Shown here in pieces: positions 1 through 11,476 of a stretch of 64,000 nucleotides of DNA. Position numbers and translations under genes: made by a program. Origin of the DNA: Lingula anatina (Eukaryota > Brachiopoda > Lingulata > Lingulida > Lingulidae); the NCBI RefSeq assembly GCF_001039355.2, contig NW_019775729.1:61799-125798 (forward strand), given 5' to 3'. Under the pieces are notes generated by a model, which was given only the letters and a program-made list of their open reading frames with translations, did not search any database and was not told the DNA's origin. The stretch's first letter is position 1. Each line of letters begins with the position of its first letter.

Positions 1-58
1 CCAAGGATTTCTGTAATGATGCCATGCGGCCTAGAGCTCGAATTGCATTGCCAGTTTT
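1..58 (-). CDS. MYLK: MYLK exon: second half of calmodulin-binding segment (continues past window)
   Basis: Acceptor ccttgcag is followed by codons for KTGNAIRALGRMASLQKSL. This joins in phase with the preceding exon ending RRKWQ, giving the hallmark Ca2+/calmodulin-binding sequence of smooth-muscle MLCK. The exon runs off the window at base 1, so its end is unknown. In the family this segment wraps into calmodulin and releases the pseudosubstrate from the catalytic cleft. Confidence 0.93.
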
Positions 59-838
59 CTGCAAGGATAAAACACACACCAAGCGGTCACCCCATGCAGG
101 GAAAGGAGAAAGCAAATGGGAATGTTTAGAAAACAGAACAAGGGGAGGATAAACCTCATCAAGTCATACCAAGGTATTTGTAAACCTAGACAGGTACTTA
201 TCACTCAGAGGGTATCATAAGAAACTTCACATGTGAGGGCAACTTGGATTGGAACAAGGGTAGATTTCACTTTAGTTCATTACCTTTTTTGCCATTCAAA
301 AACGGAAAATCATTACTAGGTACTATTACAGGTTATTTTTCACTCTGGTCCAGATAAAATGACATGATATTTGACACACAAGCCTTTAAGAAATGGGGAA
401 TCCAATGGCAATTTGTGGAAATTATTATCTGTAAGTATGGGATTTATGCTTAAACAGGAAAGAAAAAGTGCTTGCAATGCAGATGGTCTATTAAGAAAAA
501 TGGGATCAACATGCTTTAAAGGATTTATTTCTAAATTTACAGCTTCAAAAGTCGAACTTTCAGGACAGATCTACTGCAATTCTAAGCTGTTCTTAGTTTC
601 TTTTTGTATAGCACTACAGAACTTTAAAGCTTTCACACATGCTAAAATAACTCTCAGACAATGTACTTGATATTTTAGATAAAAATTATCTACTTTAAAG
701 TCTTATGAAACTAGCAAAGAATACTGTCTTTCATATTGCTCTATATTCAACAATCTTATCATATCATTCTACATTATGTATTGTTCTATTCTTAGTGTAC
801 TTAAAGATGGAATATTCACAAATACAACTGACTCTTAC

Positions 839-962
839 CTGCCACTTTCTTCTGGCCAAGAAGCGTTTGAGTTTTTCTTTCTTTAATTTCTTGGTTCTCA
901 TAGATTTTAAATCCTGAGCTAACCATGGATGGTCAATACACTGGTGAACTGACATTCGTTTT
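839..962 (-). CDS. MYLK: MYLK exon: end of kinase C-lobe, autoinhibitory helix, start of calmodulin site
   Basis: Translates KRMSVHQCIDHPW, the last kinase helix (the R-M-S-x-x-x-C-x-x-HPW pattern of CaMK-type kinases), then a strongly basic stretch KKLKKEKLKRFLARRKWQ. In MLCKs this basic helix is the autoinhibitory (pseudosubstrate) segment merging into the calmodulin site. The donor CAG|gtaag lies directly after Q. The split codon for E joins the previous exon (KRPE/KRMS). Confidence 0.95.
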
Positions 963-1166
963 CTAAAACCAAACATACATGTGTGTTACTTATTAAAAAA
1001 AGAGATAAAATGAATTGTTAATTAAAAGTGACCAAATTTTATGTCCAGAATATAATACTGCATTACCCATATATGAGTCTGATGAGTCTTGTGAATAAGA
1101 AAGATGGCTAAGAAAAGTTGACAGATTCTAAAATATGTAGGTGTAATGTACTAGTTTTCCACTCAC

Positions 1167-1319
1167 TCTGGTCTCTTGAGCAATAGTTTTGTAATGAATT
1201 CTTTGGCATTATCGGAAATTTCATCAAAGGAGTCATCGTCAAAGTCCCACTCTGCCCTGGTGACACTGGCCAGAGTCTCGGCATCATTGTCACCCATGAA
1301 GGGAGACAAGCCAGATAAC
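1167..1319 (-). CDS. MYLK: MYLK exon: kinase C-lobe (LSGLSPF-MGDND)
   Basis: Begins LSGLSPFMGDNDAETLASV and continues through an acidic WDFDDDSFDEISDNAKEF segment to KLLLKRPE. The SPFMGDND and WDFDD patterns are typical of MLCK. Acceptor attccag and donor GA|gtgagt are clear and in phase on both sides. Confidence 0.96.
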
Positions 1320-1599
1320 CTGGAATATTGAGAGAAAGATTTATAGTCAATTGTTAATTCCAACATTTGTATTATTCTCCTTGTCAATTGAGTACATCAG
1401 TTTCACTGTACTTCACCCTTTAAAACTTTTCCATCTACTAATATATCATAAAAAGCAAAAGGGGAATGGAAAATACTGTGGAATAACTCATTAACTAAAT
1501 GAATGATCAGTTACAACTCTACACTCACAGGATCTTTATATATTGTGACATTTTTAAAAATCAAAACTAAAAAGACAGGAAACACCAGGAGGTACTTAC

Positions 1600-1941
1600 A
1601 AAATGTAACAGATAACTCCCACGCTCCACATGTCCGTGGCAGGTGTCACATGATCATAGCTGATCACTTCTGGTGCAATGAATTCTGGGGTCCCAAACAG
1701 CACCTTGAAGCACTCATTCTGATCATAGGGCCTAGCCAGGCCAAAGTCAATAATCTTGATCTGGTTGCTGTGTTTGTGAATACAGAGGATGTTCTCTGGT
1801 TTTAGATCCAGATGGAGTATGTTTTGTTCATGCATGTGACGTACGCCATCACAAATCTGACGCATGAAGTGGATACAGTCTTTCTCTGTGAGTTCAAAGT
1901 CATCATCAATGATCCTTTCAAACAACTCTCCTCCTCCAATG
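1600..1941 (-). CDS. MYLK: MYLK exon: catalytic core (GGGELFE, HLDLKPEN, DFG, APE)
   Basis: Holds the catalytic centre: GGGELFERIIDDDFELTE, the catalytic loop HLDLKPEN near 1788-1815, the metal-binding DFG at 1740-1748, and the activation segment ending FGTPEFIAPEV, then DMWSVGVICYIL. The DFG and catalytic Asp are intact, so an active kinase is expected. HLD in place of HRD is normal for MLCKs. The loop between DFG and APE has no obvious insertion. Confidence 0.97.
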
Positions 1942-2201
1942 CTGTAAATGATGATATGTTGAGAAAATTAAATATGTGGCAAAGTAAAATGTTGTAATCA
2001 CAAGACATGAGTATGGGATAACAAAATATAGGTGATTTCAAACACTGATGAAATCAATACTTACAACAATGTTGCCAAAACCATCTAAAAAGATGACTTA
2101 AATGAGAAAAATAGCTACACTGCTGTCCTTATATCTTCAAGTTTATAGTTCCAAGAAAATCAACTGCATGACATATAATTAAATCAGAAAGGAGAACTTA
2201 C

Positions 2202-2402
2202 TATTCCATAACCATGATCATTCTCCTGGCTTCTTCATAAGCATCCCAAAGCATGAGAAGTTTGTTGTGTTTCAGTCTGTTCATGATGTTCACCTCCTGT
2301 TTGATGTTTTCCTTCTCACTTGGGCGACACTTGATGAATTTAGCAGCAAATTCGCGTCCACTGCTCTTCTCTATCACACGGTGGACATTGCCAAATCTGC
2401 CT
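2202..2402 (-). CDS. MYLK: MYLK exon: kinase N-lobe (glycine loop, ATP lysine, alpha-C)
   Basis: Completes the glycine-rich loop (GKGRFGNVHRV across the splice), then FAAKFIK with the ATP-anchoring lysine, and ENIKQEVNIMNRLKH, the alpha-C helix with its conserved glutamate. Ends at MVMEY, the hinge region. Splice sites ttcaacag and TA|gtaagt are in phase. Confidence 0.97.
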
Positions 2403-2664
2403 CTGTTGAAATGATGCATTAGATGTATTATAAAATATCAATGTGTAATACAAATGAATAAGATTCTATCACCTTAAATTTTTATGAATACCCTTCCCTG
2501 TTAATCTCAGATATTTATGGAGAATACATGAGTATCATTACTGCATGTTAAATCCAGTGGATTGGCAAACAGTCCATGAAATTACTTTGGAACACAGTCC
2601 ATTTATTAAAATATCTCAGTTACTATTTAGGAAATTGCAGTACAAATTGTTTGAGCTAACTTAC

Positions 2665-2752
2665 TTTCCAAGCTCCTCAAGTGTTTCGTAGCTGTCAGAG
2701 AACTTCCGACTGGCATCAATCACAACCTCCCTTGGTTCAAATGGAAGTTCAT
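2665..2752 (-). CDS. MYLK: MYLK exon: acidic linker end and start of kinase domain
   Basis: Translates ELPFEPREVVIDASRKFSD then YETLEELGK, leading into the kinase. It matches the family pattern of a short stretch before a S-D-x-Y-x-x-x-E-x-LG start. It joins the FN3/acidic exon through a split Asp codon across a 1.37 kb intron (2753-4119). That intron holds a (TAAA)n tract and otherwise nothing recognised. Confidence 0.94.
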
Positions 2753-3391
2753 CTAAAATATCAACAACAAAAGCTTTAAAACTCAACATTTTGTATTTGA
2801 TTTTCATTTACTCAAATTTAGTGTAAAAGTAGGCACTCAACACATGAAGAGATTAAATCACTCTACAACTTCCAAAACAGTTGACAAAATACAGCAAGAA
2901 AGTGCAATACTACACATCAAAAGTGACGTAATTAAAAAACAACTTTAAGAAAATGTTCACCACTTCTTATTAGAATCACATACATGTTTTCAATGTTTAT
3001 CTCATAATTTATAGGCAGTATTTTTGCATGACTTATCGTGTTATCTACAAATGATTGTATATTGGTAAAACATAGTACATAGCACATTTATATAGCTACT
3101 AAATGCACACTCAAGGGGCAGACTAAGTTAACACATGCACACCACACAAGTTTTTGGTTAAATAAATTAGCAATACAAAACACTACATGCATCTAAAATG
3201 TGAACCAGTAGCAGTACAGGAATGTGTTTTTTGATAAACTAAAAATCCTTTGTATTGTTTTCAAAAGATTTTCATTTATAACTCAGGAGGTATATGTATT
3301 AGCAAAACAGTGCCAATTTTTCAATTTTAGTAATAGTAATATGGAACTGACCATTCAACTAGCACTTTTATCTCAAATGGGATTTGTAATA

Positions 3392-3394
3392 CAA

Positions 3395-3444
<50 letters not shown>
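3392..3444 (+). repeat. (AAAT)n microsatellite
   Basis: About 13 copies of a 4-base AAAT unit, intronic, between the FN3 linker exon and the first kinase exon. No coding role. Confidence 0.95.
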
Positions 3445-3445
<1 letters not shown>

Positions 3446-4119
3446 GTAGACAGCTAAAATCCCTGTACATGACATTAACTGGGCCCCATCTTTATGCCAA
3501 GCACACCAGTTAGCAGTTTACCTGACAGGGACATGGATCTGCCTAGGGTGGAGAAGGAAGAGAAAAGACCTGCAAGCAAAACCAAGCAAAATGCCCAAGC
3601 ATTATACACAGTATCTGTACTGCATGGAATTGGCATCAGGAATGCAAATTTTAAAAACAACATCCGGAATTTCAGGGTGTACTGAAAATTAACATCTGTC
3701 ACCAGCATGGCTGTAACACAGAGTGTTTGCTGGGTGGATGCAAGTTACTCTCAGTATCCTGAAGTTCAGGGTGTGAAATATTGCATAACTATACTGTTAT
3801 ACATTGTATTGTTAGGTTAGTAAAACTAATTTTAGGGGTAATGTGATGTTCTAAATTGGGTGGGAGAACCTGAACTTGACTTGAAAAAAAGGTCTTGATC
3901 TCTGGAACAAATACATGCTGTTATACAAAATAAAATTGTAGAAAAAATGTAGGAATTTCTACAGGAACTAAACTATTTTAGGGTTAAAGCAGCAACTTGT
4001 TAGCAGCAAGCATTTACTCTAAAACTGTATAACAAGCACATACAGCAGCTGTCATACAGTATAATGCTAATAATTATGTAATTATATTTATAGTACGTAC
4101 AGATCTGCAGCACTCCTAC

Positions 4120-4324
4120 CTTCAGATTCATATTCAGTAAAATCCGATATACAAGAAAAGTCTGAGAAGCAAGAGAAGTCTGACATGACAGACGCTCGCC
4201 TCTCAAAGGTGACAATGATGTCGGAGGCCTGACTGGGTTCACTGAGTCCATGCTTGTTTTCTGCAGACACACGGAATAGGTATTCAGTCTCGGGTACTAG
4301 GTCAGTCACACGGTAGCATGTGCT
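4120..4324 (-). CDS. MYLK: MYLK exon: second half of kinase-proximal FN3 plus Ser/Asp linker
   Basis: STCYRVTDLVPETEYLFRV followed by AENKHGLSEPSQ is the C-terminal half of an FN3 domain, including the conserved L-x-P-x-x-x-Y-x-F-R-V and the typical S-x-P-S turn. A linker follows with RRAS (a PKA-like site by consensus only) and a small internal repeat of SDFSC units, then an acidic YESED stretch. In vertebrate MYLK the same place holds an acidic linker before the kinase. Confidence 0.95.
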
Positions 4325-4586
4325 CTGTGGGAGGACAAATGGGTTGGATAATTGAAATAAGTTAATAAGGTTTTTTGTGTTGTATTTTGTGGGTTACTTT
4401 CAACTTAAAAGTGACTATTGTCAAAATTTTGATTATTTCAAGCATAAATTAAAACATCTTAGCTTCAAACTTTTTTGTAAATGATTTTATTTCAATTAGA
4501 AAAAAAGAAGTTGTTTTTTCACTAAACTTAAGTTATGTAGCAGCATAACTGCTGAAGAATGGTGTTTAGAACACTATGTCCTATAC

Positions 4587-4756
4587 CTCACACTTGGCAG
4601 TCAGCACCTTCCAGCGCCTGTCCTTTGCTTTGCACATTTCTATCTTATAATTGGCCACAATACTTCCTCCATCAAAGGGAGGACCTGACCAGGAGAGAGT
4701 TAACTCTGTGCGGAAAATATCAGAAGCTACTGGCTGTCCTGGGGGGTCGGGGACAT
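4587..4756 (-). CDS. MYLK: MYLK exon: first half of kinase-proximal FN3
   Basis: VPDPPGQPVASDIFRTELTL then SWSGPPFDGGSIVANYKIEM is a classic FN3 N-terminal half: the proline-rich A strand, the L-x-W core and the D-G-G-S loop before a Y-x-I-E strand. It follows an Ig domain and precedes the second FN3 half, the same order as in vertebrate smooth-muscle MLCK. Confidence 0.95.
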
Positions 4757-4940
4757 CTGGGGAAACAATCAAATTCTAATCATGTCTTCTTAAATTTTTT
4801 CCCAACAGAAGAAATTTTCAAGATCTGCATAAATTTGTTAAGAATTTTTATTTTTATGTACTTTGCATTTCAGATACTGATAATTAATTTTCTTAAATAA
4901 CTCTCAAAATTTTTTCTTTTATTAATTTCTGATTTATCTC

Positions 4941-4948
4941 TTTTTTTT

Positions 4949-4989
<41 letters not shown>
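4941..4989 (+). repeat. poly(T) tract
   Basis: A run of almost pure T near 50 bases in the 4757-5398 intron. It is poly(A) on the transcript strand, so it cannot act as a polypyrimidine tract for this gene. Nothing else was recognised in that intron. Confidence 0.9.
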
Positions 4990-4995
<6 letters not shown>

Positions 4996-5398
4996 TCAGG
5001 TATTTGGTTATTTATACAGATATTTCCTATTTGTCACTATTTCATGTTTCTTGGTGTATTAAATTCAAAATTTTAATAGCTGCATGGTTTCAATTCAGCT
5101 TGAGAGTGGTTAACTTAACTGTTTTTGAACTACAAATTGAATTTTTTACAACTTTTTGATTTCATCTAGCATCTACGTGTTTGTAATTTCTGAGCACAAC
5201 ATGCAAAAAAAGTTGAATCAGTAGATTTCATGCTGATTTCAAAGGGAAAACAACAATAATGGCAATCTGAATACAAACCATGCAAAAATTCTCAACAAAT
5301 TTAAATCTAGCAAAAATTATGCTTCATCAGTTTTATACAACATCTGCAGCTTTTGGTAATTTTTTTTTTGAAAATGGAGATGCTTTCAGGCCACATAC

Positions 5399-5542
5399 CT
5401 TCAACAGTGACTGATGCCGTGGCTTGTGCGTCACCATCTTTGTTTGCCACAACGAGGCGGTACTTCCCACTGTCTTCTGAGGTAGAGTCTGTCACTATCA
5501 GGGCAGTGCTGTCCTCTTTCACATCAATACGTACTCTTCCTC
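5399..5542 (-). CDS. MYLK: MYLK exon: Ig domain second half (Ig before FN3)
   Basis: GRVRIDVKEDSTALIVTD then SEDSGKYRLVVANKDGDAQA gives the E-F-G strands of an Ig-I domain. The usual F-strand cysteine is absent (Y-R-L where Y-x-C is expected). Ends TVE and joins VPDPPG of the FN3 exon in phase. This is the counterpart of the Ig next to FN3 in vertebrate MYLK. Confidence 0.93.
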
Positions 5543-5868
5543 CTGAAATGGTCATAAAAAGTCAGTGCATAACAGCTGAATACTTCTCAAAGCTGCTAAC
5601 TCCACTATCAATAATTATATTCAATCATTTTGCACACATAGACAAAATAAAATGAGAAAGTTAAAAAGTACTATTGTAACTTATCTGTCAATAAGGATAG
5701 ATTTTTAAACTGGGATTGTATCACATTGTGCAGTCAATACACAAACACACAAAAAAACAACTTTCTAACATAATCCATTAAAAACTTTAAAACTTGAAAT
5801 TTCATCAGTTACAGCATAAGTAGAATGAGACATTTCAGCCAGCTTAGTTCCAAGCATAAAATCATCAC

Positions 5869-6039
5869 CTGTTTTCAGTTCCTCCTTGCCCTTGTACCAG
5901 GAAATCTGGGGGGACAAAAGTGAAGAGATTTTGGCCCTCAGCTGGAACTTCCTTCCCCTCTTAACAGATACATTTAGTGGTGGTTCTAGAATCTTGGGGG
6001 CACTTGCAACTGTGGGACCCTTGTCCAGTTTTCCACTGT
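5869..6039 (-). CDS. MYLK: MYLK exon: Ig domain first half
   Basis: After a short linker (SGKLDKGPTVASAP) it encodes KILEPPLNVSVKRGRKFQLR then ISWYKGKEELKTG, the A-D strands of an Ig-I domain with the core tryptophan but no B-strand cysteine. Together with the next exon this Ig lacks the canonical disulfide. Confidence 0.92.
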
Positions 6040-6296
6040 CTGAAATTTTAAACATTATATTTTCATTTATGCAATATTCTAATAAGAACTGCACGAAAAC
6101 ACACAAGATACATTTCAAACAGTTCAACTAAAATCAATACATTAGTAACCACAAATGCAGATTCAGATCAATAATACACAAGGTCTTGCTCTATTTAACA
6201 AATCAATATGTATAATTGCAATTGGTAACATATCCATCGCATATATGTATAATACTGAATGATCTTTTATCACCCTGAGATCTTACCTTCAACAAA

Positions 6297-6434
6297 GAGT
6301 TCACATTTGCAATTGGCACTTCCTAGACTGTTGTTGGCTGTGCACATATATAACCCTTCATCCTCAGGGTATGCTTCCAGTATCACCAGCCTGGCAATGT
6401 TGTCTTTAAAAGAGGTCTGAAAGTACTTGGACTC
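6297..6434 (-). CDS. MYLK: MYLK exon: Ig domain second half
   Basis: Translates ESKYFQTSFKDNIARLVI then YPEDEGLYMCTANNSLGSAN, ending CKCELFVE. The D-x-G-x-Y-x-C-x-A-x-N signature is complete. The extra C-x-C in the G strand also occurs in vertebrate MYLK Ig domains. Too short for a simple ORF search; supported by acceptor atttcag, donor GAAG|gtaaga and phase. Confidence 0.93.
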
Positions 6435-6666
6435 CTGAAATAACAAGATTGTATCATCTTAAACAATTAGTTATGTCATTATATATTCTTTATTGTTATC
6501 AATATTTTGAATGTCCTGTGTGCATTTTCATAGTTTAACATTACTTCGCAACTACTAAACATAAAATTCAACTTATCAAGTTTAAGTAGCATGGAATGTT
6601 AATAAAATACAGTTATATATAATACTTTAATTAAAAAAACTTTATTTACAAATTGATCCAAAATAC

Positions 6667-7065
6667 CTTGATTTCTTTTCTGTCAACACTCCATGTTATG
6701 ACAGGTTCAGGATAAGCAGACACTGTACACTCTAAAACTGCTGTGTCACCCTCGGCCACTCTCTTGTCCTGGAGGGTGGAAATAAACTCTGGTACTCTCT
6801 TTCCAGCTCTCCTTGCAGCACGGACTGATTCCCCATCTTTATCTGAGTCTGTACTAGACTGGTCTCCAATAGTACTGAGATGTGGTCGTGACTTGATAAG
6901 AGAATTATAGTCAGTGTGTTCGACATCATGCAGTGGCTCCACCTCCAGGTTAACTGTGTAACTAGTGTCACCTTCACTGTTTTCTAACACAATTGTGTAA
7001 CTGCCTGCATCAGTAGCCAAGGTATGTGGGATGTCAAATATAAGCATATCACCTTTCTTTGACAC
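6667..7065 (-). CDS. MYLK: MYLK exon spanning the end of one Ig, a linker, and the start of the next Ig
   Basis: The first part (VSKKGDMLIFDIPHTL, DAGSYTIVLENSEGD) finishes an Ig whose F-strand cysteine is missing. An acidic, Ser-rich linker follows (STDSDKDGESVRAARRAGKR). The last part, VPEFISTLQDKRVAEGDTAV with LEC and ITW, starts the next Ig. At 399 bases this is the longest Ig exon in the window and the only one carrying parts of two Ig domains. Confidence 0.94.
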
Positions 7066-7409
7066 CTGAAAAAAGACAGTTATGTTTTACTGATTATTTA
7101 TTTATATCCTGCTGACCAAGTTTTAATGACTTTAATGGTGAGAACAGAAATGTTGCAATAAATAAACATATATGGAAATATTTTGAACATGAACCATCTG
7201 TAATTTCCCCCCCATGCCTTATTAGTGAAGAGGTTTAAATTAAAAAAAAAACAAAACATTTTTTATGTTTAAACCCCACTTAATCTAGTGAACCATCACG
7301 TACAGTAATAAATGAGGAATACCATCATTTCCAATTAAGTCTATCCACACTCAATTCTGGGATCTTAATTTTGTAAAAAAGGTGACTTTACAGTTTTGCA
7401 ATATTGTAC

Positions 7410-7573
7410 CTTAAATCTCCCTCCACTTTCAATAATCTTTCCATCTTTTTTCCACTGTACATTAGGTATGGGTACACCTGTGACTCGGCACCTGAAAGTG
7501 GCACCAGTACCCTCTTCCACACACTGAGATTTGGGAACCTCCAGGAAATCTGGTGGGAATGGTTCTCCAGGTT
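7410..7573 (-). CDS. MYLK: MYLK exon: Ig domain first half
   Basis: EPGEPFPPDFLEVPKSQCVE then GATFRCRVTGVPIPNVQWKK encodes A-D strands with the B-strand cysteine and core tryptophan. It continues in phase zero into VSKKGD of the next exon. Confidence 0.94.
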
Positions 7574-8258
7574 CTGAAACAATCACACAAACACCAGATT
7601 AGCTCCATTAAAACAACACCTTGCCCTTTGACCCCACAGCAGTAAGCAGCTGGTGGAAATGTCTACATGTAGGCAGACAGAAATTGTAGCAGAATTTTTG
7701 AAATGCCAGCAAAAATTTAGCTTATAAATGTAAGATGAAGAAAAATATTAGAAATAGGAAAAAAGCTAGCATGTGAACTACAAAGTTGGTTGCCTGAAAC
7801 AAACTGACAAACAGCCAGGTTAACAAACAAATCAATGTCCGTCTGCCACCACCTTGGTTAGATATGCTGGAAGCATAAATAAATGGTTTTAGTAAATCTA
7901 ATATGTCACAGACTCACAACTGCCAGAATTTTTTGAAATACACCAAGTAACACATTTTTTCTTGACATTGTAAAAATGGACTAACTTTTGGCAGGATTTG
8001 TTAAACAATTTTAAGAAGTATGAAAGCAATCTTCCATTTTGAATTCAGCAGCTTCAAATAATATTCCATAGCTTGTTTCTTTTTGTGGGTCTGTGAAATA
8101 TTCTAAGAGAAATCTGGAAGAGATCAAATTGTTAGTAAAGGATAAGAACTAGACAAGATAGAACAAAGTAGCAACAGAATATGTTGCAGTATATATATGT
8201 ATGGTGTCACCCCTCCACCGTCAAAACTGCGCCAGAAATAATCCTGTACCTTCTTTAC

Positions 8259-8366
8259 CTTCAAAAACGTCATCTTCTAATTCAAACTCGCTAGTGAACA
8301 CTTTAGATTTGGCATCACCTGACTTAGGCTTCAACTTAGATTTGTGTTTTCTATTTCTATGAGATC
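8259..8366 (-). CDS. MYLK: MYLK linker exon with two possible donors (end 8259 or 8250)
   Basis: A short basic-then-acidic linker between two Ig domains: SHRNRKHKSKLKPKSGD then FTSEFELEDDVFE. Two donors nine bases apart (GAAG|gtaaag ending at 8259, GAAG|gtacag ending at 8250) are both in phase with the next exon. The second would add three residues. No domain is recognisable here. Confidence 0.88.
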
Positions 8367-8719
8367 CTAAATACAAAGAAAACAGAAAGTGTGCTGCTTT
8401 TAACATAAATGGAGAAGAGAAAGAACATATGCTTCTAATCTACAACAGAATTAAAGCAAGAGAATCAATAGTGTAAAAGTTAGACATTGGCATGGTTAAA
8501 GTTGTTATCATACAATTTCAAATTAATTTTTCAACAATCACAAAAAATAAATGCTACTCATTTGCACATTTAAGCAATGTAGAACACCATATCATGCAGT
8601 AAACCAATTGTCATCAACATATTTCCAATATTTTTACATGTCAGTATCACACAGAAATCATAAGGTTGAACAATTTTCTTAGTCATTACTTGTTCTCACA
8701 AAAATGTCAAACAATTTAC

Positions 8720-8920
8720 CTGTGACTGTGAGATTACATGCAGAATTAGCATCCCCTGCAGCATTGTAAGCCTCACAGACATACTCCCCTCCATCATCAG
8801 GGAATATGTCAGAAATCACCAATTTGTGCTCATCCCCTTCTGATAGAACCTTAAAATCTTTATCTTCGGGGGAGATCTCTTTGCCATTATGGACCCACAC
8901 TATGTCTATGGGTTCAGTGC
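8720..8920 (-). CDS. MYLK: MYLK exon: Ig domain second half
   Basis: TEPIDIVWVHNGKEISPED, then HKLVISDIFPDDGGEYVCEA, then YNAAGDANSACNLTVTG. Contains the core tryptophan and the D-x-G-x-Y-x-C signature. It pairs with exon 9919-10086. Splice sites tttgcag and ACAG|gtaaat. Confidence 0.94.
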
Positions 8921-9918
8921 CTGCAAAATTGGACATGCACTACATGCTCAAATGTCAAACCATGCAGGGAGCATGGCAATGCATTCTGGGTAAGTCCAGC
9001 AACCACTGTTTTCTATGTATTTTGACAATTTACTGCATTAGTTTTCACAATTTTAAATTAATTTTTATGACAACTCTCTGGAGCCCTTAGGAACAAAGTC
9101 TTGACAATTTCTTTAAAAATTATTGTTTTACAAAGAACAACAAGGTGCAGTGTGTTTCTTTAAAATAAACTCATTCAGAAAAACTGGTTGCTTTCATTCC
9201 CAATTTATAGAAAAAACTTTTAAAAATACAAAACAAGTATTTCCAATCCAGCATCCACAAAATGCCAAAACATTACATTTACAACTGCTTCAATACAGCC
9301 TAAATCTTTCACCTTAAGAACTTCAACCCCAATGTGATAAATACCAAAAACTCATGCAAAAAACCCATTTCTTACAAGCACAGGAATGAATCCCATGGAT
9401 GATTGATTGGAGGCAGGGAGAGGGATGGAGGAGGGAAGTTCTCCTTTATACCTATGGTGTCATAACATGTAAACATCATGTTGGGAACAATTCCAATATT
9501 TTTCCAAGGTCTATGAGGTAAAAACATCAATCTGAATCTTATCAATCAGGGTTCAAACCAAATTCCTTGGGTGTACAACAAGGTAGGATGTCCTGTGATG
9601 TGAAATTGAAATTCAGAAAGTTTGGATAGGGCCTACATCATCAAAATATATGGGAATGGGGGCATTCTTAACACAGTATGGCAACTTTGTGAACATATAA
9701 AAGGGGGTCATTCTTAATATCATGAGGTGATTTTGTGAACAGGGGCTTCCAATGACTAAATTCTACATGGTCAAATGCTCAAGGGGAATTTGTTTTGAAA
9801 TGCCAAAATGTCTAATTGGTACTGTCATTGTCAACAACTAATTGGAAGTCATCGTTGTAAAGGGTGGGGCTTCCAAAATTGTAGGTGGTTCTACTTGGTG
9901 TTGATTGACATGACCCAC

Positions 9919-10086
9919 CTGTCACTCTTACAACTAATTCCACTCTATCACCATCATTTGCTGTTGCATCTTCTAAGTGTTTCAGAAAGATGGGGGCCAT
10001 AAGATTTTGGCCTGTAGGGGGCTCTAGCACATCCACTGGTGCTTCTGCTGATCGTGGAGAAACAACGGGAGTTGTTGATTCATCCT
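9919..10086 (-). CDS. MYLK: MYLK exon: Pro/Ser linker and Ig domain first half
   Basis: An acidic/Pro-rich linker (EDESTTPVVSPRSAEAPVDV) precedes MAPIFLKHLEDATANDGDRV and VELVVRVTG, the A-B strands of an Ig domain without the B-strand cysteine. Flanking introns (8921-9918 and 10087-10595) contain nothing else recognised. Confidence 0.92.
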
Positions 10087-10595
10087 CTGTAATTGTCATG
10101 ATTGGATGATACACAATAAACAATATAACATATAAAGCAGCATGCGACATATGCCCAATATATTTTTGCTAGATATTCAACCTTAAACCACAAAACAAGT
10201 GGAAAAATATTTTAGATAAAAATTATGATGCATTTTTCCAACACAAATATCCATGCATATCAATTTATTTACATCCCTATTAATGGAAAAATAAAGCAAA
10301 CAAACCCTTCTTAAATAACTCTAGCATATTATGTATTCATCTAAGCATGGATTTTCAGCTACTCTTTAAAACAATACAGGATATTTCCTACAGAAATCAA
10401 TTTCAATCTGTCAACTTTTTATCCATATGGTTGAATACTTTTTTGGCACAAAAGTCTGAAAGTCTGGCTTTCTGTAGGAAATTGAATATTATAGGGAAAA
10501 GAGATGGCTTGAGGAGGGAAAAGAATGAAAGAACATGCATTTTCCTTTGAATAATGAGCCTGAACCAGCAACATTCCCTGGAACATCATACATAC

Positions 10596-10793
10596 CATTA
10601 ACAGTTATAACAGCTTTGGTCTGATCCTTGCCCTCCTCGTTTGACGCAATGCAGACATATTCACCCGTGTCCTCTGGGAAGGCTTCATTAATCTTCAAGA
10701 TGGCAGTCTCTCCGTCAAACTGCATCTCATGATCTCTTGATGGCTGGATTATTTTACCACTCATTTCCCAGTGTACATCAGGTGTGGGGAAAC
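10596..10793 (-). CDS. MYLK: MYLK exon: Ig domain second half
   Basis: FPTPDVHWEMSGKIIQPSRD, then TAILKINEAFPEDTGEYVCI and ASNEEGKDQTKAVITVN. The C-to-G strands of an I-set Ig are complete with core Trp and F-strand Cys. Splice sites cattccag and AATG|gtatgt. Confidence 0.95.
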
Positions 10794-11476
10794 CTGGAAT
10801 GAAACAAATGTGATTTAAGAAAAGAGATCCAACCAGATGATCTTCTTTATTAGCAGTGGTGCAGTTCATACTTATAACTGATGACAAGGCAAAATAATAA
10901 CTAGCTGTTAAGTATTAAATAACAATATTATACCACTTTACACCCCCTACCCGCATTGCACCTTCTCAATGAACACCATGCACATCTTTGTTGAAACATA
11001 ATTGGTTTACAACCCTTTAATGTGATCCAAACCATGTATGTATTTTTATATATATATCATATTACCCATGAAATCAACTATACCATGCTAACATGGTGAT
11101 AAGGGTTACATTGGGCAACAAACATATCAAATAAAAAATATATTGCAAATAAAATGTTTTGATTTGAATTTTAGTAGTTAGTAAAACTGAATTATTCAAC
11201 AAGTAATATTGCCAAAAATCATAAATAATGTAAAATGGGGATTTTGTGCTGTTATACAATTTCTTTTCTGATATGTTCAAAGATTGAGTACACATTTATA
11301 AATTTCAGTTTCATGGTGGTGTTTTTGAACATGTCAAGTACTTTTAAATTAACAGCACCAGTTTTTGTCAATTCAATACTGTAACATTGCATCTACAGCA
11401 TGTCAGAATTACTGATTTAAATATATTAATGTATATATCAATATAAATGTTAAATGTAAATTCTGAAAATACTAAC

